From Haplosporangium gracile (taxonomy: Eukaryota > Mortierellomycota > Mortierellomycetes > Mortierellales > Mortierellaceae): a DNA stretch of 31,714 nucleotides. The stretch lies in contig JAAAUF010000475.1 of NCBI GenBank assembly GCA_015499985.1, positions 1-31,714 on the forward strand, read 5' to 3'. Shown here piece after piece: positions 1 to 9,430 of this stretch. The position numbers were made by a program, and so were the translations under genes. The notes under the pieces were generated by a model, which worked only from the letters and a program-made list of their open reading frames with translations, did no database searches and was not told the DNA's origin. Position 1 is the first letter of the stretch. Every line of letters begins with the position of its first letter.

Positions 1-118
1 CTTCCTTTTTAATAACACTCACATCACCCAACCAGGAACAGCAACAACGGCAGCAACATCCTTCTCTTTTTTTTCTTTTTCCCCCTCTCCGTAACTACAA
101 CCTTCTCATTCTCACAGG

Positions 119-2456
119 ATGGATCGCAACACCGTCCACCTGTACGAGGCCTTGGGGGTGCCAAAGACCGCCACCCAGGACGAAATCAAAAAGGCATACA
201 GGTACTACAGTTGCCATTCTTACCACCAGTAGCTCACATCAACAACCGCAACCCATTTCAACAGACAAACAACACATAACGCATGCCACTCATGTATGTC
301 GTCAGAGAGACAGACTGGATCCTTTTCAATCCCTTTTCACATTCTAAGAATGGGCCTACCCAACTATGACGACAAACCAACAACGCCGATCGAATCAGAA
401 TTCCAACATGATTCAATTTCGCTTACTCTTGGCACAAAGCTTGACTACAAAAAGAGCATCAACTGACTGGACGGCGTAACAATTTTTTTCTTTGACTTTT
501 CTTTGTTTAGACGGTTGGCTTTGAGATACCACCCTGACAAGGTCAACGTCGCCGAGGTGCCAGACCATGAAACAAGAGTAAGTAGGGGGTCTAACAGCCT
601 GGGATGACTGTAGATAATCGGCCTTCCCCTTATTTTACCTTGACCTTTCGTCTGACTGTGTTCGATGTTGCAAGAATGACAAGCATTCGACAGCAGTCTT
701 CCAACCAGCCTGAACCCCAAGCTATTTTTTCGTTATGTTTCTAACCATTTTGGATCCCGTGGGTTGATCCGCTTCTTTCACTTTCTAGTTCCGAGATATC
801 GCAGCAGCCTATGAAGTCCTGAGTACGTTTAACGCCTTTGCTTCTTGCCTTGTGTCATTATCCAACAACAGCCTCCACATTTAATCTTCAGGAGAAAATA
901 TTTTTTTGACTGGCAATAAGAAATCGACAGCAACAACTGCGGGATATTCGGGATGGACAATATGGACACGATGAACACATGGAAAACAAACAGACAGCGA
1001 GAGGAAAATGGGAGAGATGAACTCCTACAAGATAGGGCATGTCGGATGTTTGTTTTGTCTGTTTTTGATGTTGCTAATTGGAGATGCTCTCTTAAGACGC
1101 TTATTTTTTGGTGTGTTTTTGTTCGAGAGCACTTCAATCTATTTTACTTGCGCCAGTTACATGTGTCCGTCTCCGACATACAACATCAGCATCAACAACA
1201 ATAGCAACAAAGTACCATTTTTGATATGAGGAGCTGGCTAACTTTATGAGCATTATGTACCATTCATTCTTGTAGGCGATCCTAAGAAGCGCCAGGTTTA
1301 CGACAAATACGGCATGATGGGAGTACAGATGGCTGGAACAGAGATCGGAGCACAGTTGATCGAGATTGAGAGTCTTCTTTGTTCACTCTTCCTTGCCGCC
1401 TCGGTCATTTTCGTTCTCGCCATTATCTTCTTCAGTTTCTTGACTGTGCGGATCGACGGGAAGGTCAACTGGAATTACTATGTCGTCTTTATTCCTCTCT
1501 GGATTCTGGATGCAATTCTGGCTTTCATGGTCATCAGCCAAGTTCTTCGACCAGTTGAATCCGACGATGATGATGACGAGGACCACGAGGATAACGAAGA
1601 TGGCGCATCGAGAGGAGGCAGTCAGGATGAGCGCAAGGCTCAAAAGCTGAAGGAGAAAAAGAGCGCCAAGGTCAGGGGAGGCCTGTTTTCCTTGTTCATT
1701 GTCGCCCTGTTGACCGCATTCCAGGTCTTGATCGTCAAGAAAGCCAACGACACTTCCAGTATCTCGGGACCAACCGTTTTTGCACCTTACTTTGTTCTGG
1801 AGGCGATCTTGTTGCTCTCGTCTCTCCTCTACACCTTTGTCGCCCTTAAGGTCGCTAGGCAGGCTGAGGTTACTGGCAAGAGTAAGTTGACGATTGTGTT
1901 CTCGTCGCTCTGGTGGAATGTGATCCGAATTGCTCAAGCAGTTTTGATTATGCTCCGCATTGACGACAAGATCACTTGCTCTTGGGGTGTTGTCTTTATC
2001 CCATTGTACTTGGTCGGCATCAAGTACCTTCTCCAAATCATCATTGGCTACAGGACATTTTCTCAGATGCAGAACCTTGAGATGAAGCAGCAGGGACAGT
2101 CGCTTATGGTCGCTGGAGGCGTCGCCTTTGTACTCGTAGGATCTCTCTCGTACGTCCTGATTGGACTTTTGGCGGCAAGATTGGACGGTCATGCTTATGC
2201 CGTGTCGCGTGTCTTGATCCCTGTCTTTATTGTCCTCTCTATCCTGCTGTGCTGCTCGGGATGCTGCTTGCCCTGCTTGCTCCTGGCCAGCTCTGCAGGT
2301 GATGACGATGAGATGGAACGCGATGGATCCCAGATCCGTCTGGTCTCATCCAACCTCCGCATCGAGAACGGAAACCTGTCCTCGGCATCGGGAACTTCTT
2401 CGGCATCGACGAGACGCTTCGGCCGCCGATCCAACAACGTCAGCAGCCAATCTTAG
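119..2456 (+). CDS. J-domain protein fused to TMEM185-like polytopic membrane domain
   Basis: Four exons (119-201, 511-577, 789-822, 1276-2456) join in frame to give 454 aa. Residues 7 to about 74 form a J domain: helix II ends KKAYRRLALRY, the HPD triad is at residues 35-37, and the segment ends with KKRQVYDKYG. The rest holds about eight hydrophobic segments (roughly 95-120, 129-149, 198-215, 231-252, 271-287, 298-318, 339-362, 374-399), with a very acidic Asp/Glu loop near 158-171. Phrases such as VNWNYYVVFIPLWILDAI resemble the Transmembrane Fragile-X-F (TMEM185) family. By family knowledge the HPD loop stimulates an Hsp70 ATPase; a role as a membrane-anchored Hsp70 recruiter, probably at the ER or another endomembrane, is inference. 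No signal peptide is seen; the C-terminal tail is Ser/Arg-rich. The ATG follows a CACAG, so an intron in the 5' leader is possible. The TMEM185 match is from memory; the J domain is certain. Confidence 0.9.
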
Positions 2457-2602
2457 AGAGAGTAGTTTCATGTCCCCTTTATCTACCGTCTTATCCATTA
2501 TCTCACAAAATAATAATTTATGCTAATTATCATCATTTATTGTGTTGTGCCGAACTTGTGTTGTACAGAATTAGTGTAATGAATGCATGGTGCAGTGGCG
2601 TC

Positions 2603-3847
2603 TTAGAATCGTTTGGGCTTGTTGGATTTGGACTTTGGTGTCTTGTTGGTTGTTGTCGTTTCTCCTCCAGTCCAATTCTCCTTGACCCAAGTAAAAGTCT
2701 TCTTGGGGTTTCCCTTGAAATTTTTGAACAATGACTCGAGGACCGCTTCCTGTTCCCTTGTCATTGCGGGCGAATCCTTGCTAGTAGATGAGAGAGAAAC
2801 CAACAGACCGGCTTTAATTTCGTCGAGGGACCATTTCGGGATCTGGAATTGGACCGGCTGAGCGAGTTTGTTCTTCTTGCGGATGGTGTCCGTATCCTTA
2901 TCGGCTGTGGTGGCTGTAGAACCTGTGACGATGACATGGCAGTTGGTCCCCTTGATTGGCAGGAACCCGTCATCACAGATCCACCATGTTGGTTTCTGTG
3001 TTGAAGAAGAGGGAGGGGTGGAGATGGCGGAGTGGATGGCGGAGTGTTTTTCGAGATGGGGGGAGTAGCAAGAGTAATACTGCTTTTCCAGGAGGGCGTT
3101 TGTGAACATGGGTTCGCTGATGACAACGTTGTGTCCTGCGGCGTGGAGCTTGTGGACGAGGTAGTAAGCCAGACTAGATTTCCCGATTCCTGAACTACCT
3201 GTTGCCATGAAGATTGTTTGGGAGATATCGGTTGTAGAAGAGGTGGAGGTGGAGGTGATGGCGGAGAGGACGGATTGGTAGCCGGGGCGAACGAGGAGTT
3301 GGGGTCCCAGGGATTCGTGGTCGTCACCCCAGGCGCAATCCTGGGGGAGGGTTAGGGTTTCAAATGTGATAGTTGTCGTCGATAGTGCTGTTGTGATGGT
3401 TTCGTCGGAGGTGGTAAGGTTTGACATGCTGGAGATGGAGAACGAGTCCCGGTTGATGTTGTTGTGGAGGATCGCGTGGAAGTATGAGTCCTCAAAGAGG
3501 TCATCCAAGTTTGCGGACTCTATGAGATATCAGTTGTCAGGTCGTAAACCCCCCATTTTGCGTTAGTGGTCAAGTATCATTTTTTTTCTGCTACGCATAT
3601 CATGAATGTACGTCCCTGTATTACACTTGCTCGGCTGTCATGCAGCTCTTTCACTGACTCTTACGCTCCTCTTATGTTCTGCGCTGCTCTCACTCTCTCT
3701 CTTTCTCTCTGTCTATCTTTCGACTTTCTTAAACTGTATCATAATTTTGCCATTTGTAAAGAAATTACCATCACCGCCTCCGATGGCGAGTCCGCCTTCG
3801 GCATCCAGGGCTTGGAGCAAGTCCAGGAGCTCCTTCGTACTGGACAT
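2603..3847 (-). CDS. Crinkler/RHS-like P-loop ATPase, stand-alone
   Basis: Two exons (3847-3769 and 3519-2603, a 248-nt intron with GTAATT donor and CATAG acceptor) give 331 aa in a closed frame. The Walker A motif GSSGIGKSS is at about residues 134-142 and a Walker B-like strand, WWICDD, at about 205-210. A short R-P-G-Y-Q segment lies just before the P-loop. This spacing, and the style of the P-loop followed by a hydrophobic helix, resembles the NTPase module of Crinkler (CRN)/retrotransposon-hot-spot type proteins, which are expanded in early-diverging fungi and oomycetes. Family members often pair the ATPase with a nuclease or kinase effector domain. None is visible here: the protein ends in a short Lys-rich tail (PKSKSNKPKRF). 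There is no LFLAK/HVLVVVP-type N-terminus and no signal peptide; the N-terminus is acidic and Ser/Thr-rich. Family assignment is by pattern and is less certain than the P-loop itself. It could be another STAND/AAA-like NTPase. Confidence 0.75.
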
Positions 3848-4310
3848 CTTCTGCTGTCTTGGTGGTGCCATCCTTGCTACGTCTGTCTTTGATTCTTGCT
3901 CGTTTATTCGTTGTTTCGAAGGTTGTATGGTAATAGAAAAAAAAAGAAAAAAAGTGATACTTTGAAAAAATAATAACAGGAAATCACGAAAGCAGTCACT
4001 GAATGAATTTCATCGTTGTTAAAAGGATATATTAAAGAACATTCATTTGTCGTTACTGCTACGCAGCACTACATGTAGGCTTTTGCTTCATGCATCAATT
4101 CTAGCATCTTGAGAGCAGTTGGTTTTTGCTATCGCGGAAACCTTACACGATCAAGTGCTGCGCGTACTCTAATTATCTGCCTATAAAAACTTCGTTCAAA
4201 CCGCTTTCCTCTCTGCTCCTACAACCCTCCCAGCTCCTCCACTCTCCAGTGTTTGCTTTTACACTCCTCATACATTATTTTTTTTACATCCTTGAAGGAA
4301 CAAAAAAGAT
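3848..4310. promoter_or_regulatory. Divergent promoter region between ATPase and NAT genes
   Basis: This 463-bp interval separates the start codons of two divergently transcribed genes, so both promoters must lie here or overlap. The NAT side has a clear TATA element. The ATPase side shows only A/T-rich runs (AAAAAAAAAGAAAAAAAG near 3938-3955) and no clear TATA box. No open frame of interest is present. Confidence 0.5.
4182..4189 (+). promoter_or_regulatory. TATA box of the NAT gene
   Basis: TATAAAAA lies 122 bp upstream of the NAT start codon and is followed by a pyrimidine-rich leader. Position and sequence fit a fungal TATA element; the transcription start is not determined. Confidence 0.5.
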
Positions 4311-5573
4311 ATGCTTACTGAAGAACAGTTGTCACTCTATTTCAAGAGGATCGGGTTCGACTACCGCACCGCCCAAATTACAGATCCATCTCTGAACCTT
4401 CTCCGACAGATCCAGGCCCACCAGCTGGCGTCTATCCCTTACGAAAACCTCTCCTTCCACTGGCGCCCGTTCGTCGTCGTCACCCAGTCACAAGCTACTC
4501 ATGACGTCGGCGACAACACCCTGTCTCTCAAGAAGAAGCCAGAGCTCCTGTCACCCCCGTTTGGTTTCGCGAGCGGGGATCTCTTCCAAAAGTTGGTTGT
4601 CGATCGTCGAGGCGGGTATTGTTTGGAACTCAATATTCTCTTGGGTGAGGTTCTGCAAGCCCTTGGGTTTGAAGTCGTCCATGCCAAGGCCAAGGTTGTC
4701 TTTGACTATGACCGAATCTCGGAGCGTTTGAAGAAAGAGGCTAGCGAGGGTGGGTTTTCGGAGGAAGAAGTTCGTGAGTTGGAGTCGTTTGAGGGTGTGA
4801 ACGCTTCGGGTTGGGAGACTCATCAGATGCTGCTTGTTGGAATCCCGTTGTCGTCGTCTTTGTCGAGCGACTCTAATTCGGTCGTCGAAAAGCGGTATTT
4901 AGTGGACGTTGGTCTCGCCAAGTACTCTCTCCTCGACCCAATCGAGCTCCTCTCCGAGGATTTCGAAGACGCTCTCAGCCTCAAGACTGCTCAAGGCCGT
5001 GGGGTGATGGGCAAGCACTTCCGAATCTCTCGCCACCGCCGAAGCGCTATCCCCAGCGTCAACGATAACAACGACTACAACAACTACGACGATACCATTC
5101 GTTGGAACTTGTCTGTCCGAATGGGCGACAACTCGCAGGTTTGGTTCCCTTACTATACTTTCTTGGAGAAAGAGGCTTCAGCCGCTGAGCTGCTGCAGAT
5201 CCACTATTACATGTCCCGATCGCCTACCTCGACCAGCCCTCCTGAACCCTGTGCGACCATGCCCCTTTTCCGTCCTGTCCATCACGACGATGCTATTGCT
5301 GCCGATGGTGACAGTGACGGTGGCGCGACTGAGTTGATGGGACAGGTTTCGATGCAAGGGATGAAGCTGACGATTCAGCGTGCTGGCTCTGATGGACCTG
5401 GGTATTATCACAAGGAGAGCAATGAGGAAGGAGGGGGGATGGAGGTAGTTCTAGCGAGAGATGCTGAAGAGCAGGCACACTTTTTCCAAAAGTACTTTGG
5501 AATTGAGAGATACAAGGATGGCGCGGTCCTGGTCTTGGCAGGCGATGATCAGATTGGATCCGATAGTTGGTAG
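4311..5573 (+). CDS. Arylamine N-acetyltransferase
   Basis: A single uninterrupted 420-aa frame starting at the first ATG after the TATA box. The catalytic triad is easy to read: Cys104 in RRGGYCLELN, His171 in ETHQMLLV and Asp199 in YLVDVGLA. The N-terminus follows the family pattern (LTEEQLSLYFKRIGFDY, then HQLASIPYENLSFHW). NATs transfer acetyl from acetyl-CoA through the active-site cysteine to arylamines, hydrazines and related xenobiotics in the cytosol, and fungal members detoxify aromatic amines. At 420 aa it is about 100 residues longer than typical NATs. The extra length is in low-complexity loops: a Glu-rich loop before His171, an Asn/Asp/Tyr run near 245-260 and a Ser/Thr/Pro and Asp/Gly-rich stretch near 305-345. 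No intron is seen, unlike most neighbours. Assignment is secure; substrate is not predictable. Confidence 0.95.
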   Translation: MLTEEQLSLYFKRIGFDYRTAQITDPSLNLLRQIQAHQLASIPYENLSFHWRPFVVVTQSQATHDVGDNTLSLKKKPELLSPPFGFASGDLFQKLVVDRRGGYCLELNILLGEVLQALGFEVVHAKAKVVFDYDRISERLKKEASEGGFSEEEVRELESFEGVNASGWETHQMLLVGIPLSSSLSSDSNSVVEKRYLVDVGLAKYSLLDPIELLSEDFEDALSLKTAQGRGVMGKHFRISRHRRSAIPSVNDNNDYNNYDDTIRWNLSVRMGDNSQVWFPYYTFLEKEASAAELLQIHYYMSRSPTSTSPPEPCATMPLFRPVHHDDAIAADGDSDGGATELMGQVSMQGMKLTIQRAGSDGPGYYHKESNEEGGGMEVVLARDAEEQAHFFQKYFGIERYKDGAVLVLAGDDQIGSDSW

Positions 5574-5675
5574 TTTTATTTTTGTACACCTCCGAGTTGG
5601 GCAGGTTTTTTTTTTTGGGTACGTCATACGAAGTAAAAAAAAAGGGCCTGCATGAACACGTCCTTGAGCGATAGT

Positions 5676-5681
5676 AATAAA
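5676..5681 (+). terminator. Polyadenylation signal of the NAT gene
   Basis: AATAAA about 100 nt after the NAT stop codon, within A/T-rich sequence. This is the first canonical hexamer downstream of the gene. Confidence 0.4.
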
Positions 5682-6486
5682 AGTAGAAATAGAAAAAGCG
5701 TCCACGAATTTTTCGTGGTTTTGATATTTCAACGTTATAAACATGGTAATGGAGAATAGAAGAGGGTTATAGGAAACGAACATGGATAGTTTTTTTTTTC
5801 ATTATCGTAATTTGATCGCGATGCCGATTACAAATCAGGAGTAAGGACCCTTCTTGTCGTTCTATTTTTTGCTGTTCTGTTGACTGCTGCCTTTGCCTCT
5901 CTTGTATCCAAGAAAAACTTCACCTCCCCACCCTCCAACGATGATGGTGCTCTTGTTTGTCTGATTTTGCTTCGTGTTCGTGTATTTGTTTGTTGTTATT
6001 GTTGCCGCCCGCGAAAGCGGTTAATCGGTCTTAATCAGTTATTCTGTTGTTGTTATTTTTGTTGAGGATGGCTGTTTTATCTATTGATTCAGGGTCTCGC
6101 TCATCAATGATATTGCAAAAACATATATGCAGGGTATTTACTGTTTACTCATTCCATTCTTGATGAGAATGAAGATAATACGAGCAAAAAATGACAGATA
6201 TTGAAAAAGAGACGGAGAGACAGAAGAGAGGGAGAGAAAAAAACTGGAAAAAGAAAAGGGAGGCGCATGTTTGGCAAGCGCGATGATTGGCCGATGGGTG
6301 AGATAAAAAGAGCTGTTGTTTTGAATGATCACGAGAGACAAAGAGAGGAAGGGGGAGAGTGTTCAATAAGCCGGACCATTCGTGATATGACGAATGCATG
6401 CAGCAGATAATAAAAAAAAGAAAGAAAAGGATGGGCAAGCTAGGGATGTAGCTTCTCTCCAGGCATTCATTCATCCCATCAGCGAT

Positions 6487-6580
6487 AATTCAGGAACGAG
6501 ATCAGTAATGAAATCAGTCGTTAGCTTAGGTTTTACAATCATTTCATTACAATTCAGGAACGGCATCAGTACTGATGGTA
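6487..6580. repeat. Imperfect direct repeat ending in a 12-bp palindrome
   Basis: AATTCAGGAACG occurs at 6487-6498 and again at 6551-6562. Each copy is followed by a related ATCAGTAxTGA element, so the repeat unit is about 25-27 bp with a 64-bp period. The second copy contains the perfect palindrome ATCAGTACTGAT at 6565-6576. Function is unknown. Confidence 0.6.
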
Positions 6581-6751
6581 CTGATGGGCTACCTTTACGC
6601 CAATCGGGTTAGAAGACACACTGTAATAACAAGCATATCTGCTGTCTCAACAACAAACAATTATTTCTAAAGACTGAACAAACCCCACTCCCTCTCACCA
6701 TTCAATACTATTAAACGGAAAAGGACACAAAGGGCTAGTCCGGTTTTCCTC

Positions 6752-6774
6752 TTTTTTTTTTTTTTTTTTTTTTT
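6752..6774. repeat. Poly(dT) tract of 23
   Basis: An uninterrupted run of 23 T in the gene-less region. It could be a nucleosome-excluding tract or the tail of an old retroposed copy on the minus strand; no coding remnant is recognisable beside it. Confidence 0.8.
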
Positions 6775-8289
6775 GTTGTTATTCTTGTTTTTTGATCGCA
6801 ACGCTTTTATCAAAATCATCTCACCACTCCAATCCATCCCCTGGACCCAAACTTTAACGTGGGTCCGTTTTGTTGTTGTTAACCTGCCTCTTTCCCCTCC
6901 CCTACCCCCTGTCCCCATCCCTTTCCCTTCTCATCCTTCTAATCTTTCTCCGTCTTTCATTAGCCCCCTGCCCGTCAACGATCCTCCCCTTTACCCCCTA
7001 ATTGCGATTGTACCTTTGATAATTAACGAGCGAACTAGCATGGGACATGGGGTATACCGAAATTATGTATTTATTGATATTTTGATAACGATGATGAGAG
7101 AAAAGATGGAGAAAGAGGATAAAAAAAATGGATTGCAGAACGGAGAAGGAGGAGGATGAAGGAGGCTCGAGGTATTTTGCATTCTGTTTACAGACTAATA
7201 ATGGTCCTTTGTTTTGCGATAACTTGCTGATAGCGAAAAGGGCGGCATAATCTTGATCAAGAAGTTGAGAATGAAAAGAGGAACGAGCGGGCGAATGAAG
7301 GGAAAGCGACCAAGTGCGATACAAAAAAGTCATGGTATCGGTCAAGTCGACGCCAGACAAAAGGCAGGACTAGACGGAGACGGTGACCTAGTGGCGTGAG
7401 TTTTTTAGTGTCGTTTTTTAGAGAAAGGCTATTCCATTGGAATGGGATAACACTACGTTGAACATCAACCATAACCCACTTTAGGGCCAAGACGTGGTGA
7501 GTAGGTTCGGTTCAGCTATTCGGATGGAGGTATAATTCTCGGGAAGTCGTATGACCTTTTTAGGTTACTCGGCGTAAAATAATCCATCGATGGGGGCCGA
7601 TTAAGGCTTTTTCGCACGCCCATAGGTCTGGTAGCTAGGAAGAAAGGTGCGCCATGGTTCACTTTATCGATTATGCATAGTAATTTTAAAGACCACTCGG
7701 AAAGAAAAAAAAATATCTCTGTTGGATGATGGGGACTAATGATGGGAGTGCGGGTGCGAGTTGGAGTGCAGCGGGAGTAGACGATGGAGGAGATGAGGAG
7801 GGATGGCGCTGTTTGCTCTATTCGCTGAATAAGACGAGAAAGAGCTCAGGGTCTGGCAAAAAGGGCTAAAACCATATCCTGTCAGGACTTTATTGCCCCC
7901 ATGGGCAAGCAAAAAAAAACATGCGTAAAAAATATCAAACCCGTGGGGTGGAAAAAAGCAAAAGAGCCCTCCTTCCAATCAGAATGATCCGTAGACAATC
8001 AAGCTTTCGAGATTATGCGCTGATTAGGGTTAGCTTCGTGTCTAGGTCATATTTACTGTCCTTACTTACCCCAGACGGCAGTAAACATACACCCTGTTAC
8101 ATACTTTGTGATGTTTTTTGTCGCTTTGAACGCGTTCAGGACCAAAAATGTCAAGGAATGAGAAAGGAAAAAAGAATTGAATGGGGACGTGAAAGTACAC
8201 AAATGAAAAGAACGAAAAAAAAAAATGCGCCAATTGGTAAACAAGCCATGAGGAAAGAGAGAGCCATGGGCTGACAAACTTGACCCACA

Positions 8290-8316
8290 GGAAAATGGAT
8301 CACATTACCATTTTCC
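8290..8316. repeat. Perfect 9-bp inverted repeat
   Basis: GGAAAATGG (8290-8298) and CCATTTTCC (8308-8316) are separated by 9 bases and could form a small hairpin in either strand. It is not followed by a T-tract and sits in intergenic DNA, so no role is assigned. Confidence 0.6.
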
Positions 8317-9279
8317 ATCTCCATCTCCTATAGAGCTCACATTAAATGCATGCAAGGGATGATTTATATGATATTAACATGGGCGATATTATTTGTCTTG
8401 GTATTCAATACAGACGTGAAAAAGTCAATAATAAAACAAACAAACAATCAGACAGCAATAGGTTCCCCCTTTTGCCCAGTAGGATTTCAATCGATCAAAG
8501 GGGATTGTAGGAGAGTGAAGGGATGAGGGGATGACAAGGCTGCATAATCAGGGCCCTTGTGTCCTCTCTCTGTCCTCGTCGAGACCCTGCTTTTGCTCAC
8601 AATTTTACTCTGTTCACTAACATCCACTTTACACCCAAATCAACACCCCCGAGAGTGTTCTCCATTGGCGATAAAACAAAACCTTGTCTCTTGTCAACCC
8701 ACGGAGACTTGTCCATACTGGGGGAAGGAGGTTGCGTGAGTGTGTGTATGTGTATGCTGATAATCGGCTCTATGCAGCAAGGAGTAAAAAGAAAACAATA
8801 CATGTCATCGACAAACAACAACAAAAAGAAACAATCCGATAATACACGCTGATTGGAGCCATTGCAGAGAAGGTAAGTAAGTACACTTGAATTGAAAGGA
8901 TACTTGCAGATTGTTTTGTAAATGTAGCATGGGTTCCTTCAATGACTGCTCATTGAATACCATCCGCGCACGTTTATTCTACCTTGCTCTGAATCGATTC
9001 CACATCGGTCGTGCCTTCCTCCTCTCCTCCATTCACAAGAAACCCAGTATGATCGAACAATACCCCTGAAGGCATTTTTCTCTTCTTTACTTCACTCATT
9101 GAATAGAATATCCATCCGTCCACTCACTTCAACTCACTCACTTGCCCATTTACTCAGTCATAACCTGTCACTTGTTACTTCCGCCCGCTAGAGGAATAAC
9201 CGATCTCCATCCCTCACCTTCACTCTCACAACTCTTGCTCCCTTATCCTCCTCGACATCAAGGACCCAAAAAAAAACAT

Positions 9280-9287
9280 TATAAAAG
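9280..9287 (+). promoter_or_regulatory. TATA box of the chitinase gene
   Basis: TATAAAAG lies 151 bp upstream of the chitinase ATG. It is followed by a long CT-rich leader (about 9305-9420, many TTC/TCC units), typical of strongly expressed fungal genes. Confidence 0.55.
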
Positions 9288-9430
9288 CGTCCGAACTTTC
9301 CCCTCAAATTCTTCTTCTTCATCCTCATCCTCATCTTCTTCTCTCATCCTCTCCTCACTCTCTTCTCTCCCCTCCTCTCTCTTCTTCTTTTCTCCACACC
9401 TCCTTAAATCCCAACCCCCTTCTTCCAACC

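Larger units (their letters stand above)
5682..9279. other. Long intergenic region with no credible gene
   Basis: Between the NAT 3' end and the chitinase promoter I see no frame with family-like composition, no convincing exon chain and no tRNA-like cloverleaf on either strand. It holds many A/T homopolymers, including a 23-T run at 6752-6774, purine-rich stretches (about 6195-6260 and 8150-8270) and some small symmetric elements listed separately. A strong isolated donor-like AAGGTAAGTAAG occurs near 8870 on the plus strand, with no coding exon before it. It could belong to an untranslated leader or a noncoding RNA. Confidence 0.5.

Noticed and set aside
1383..2192. 269-aa open frame antisense to the membrane domain of the J protein
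   Set aside because: It mirrors a well-supported coding exon; composition is what complementary codons give, and no family features are present.
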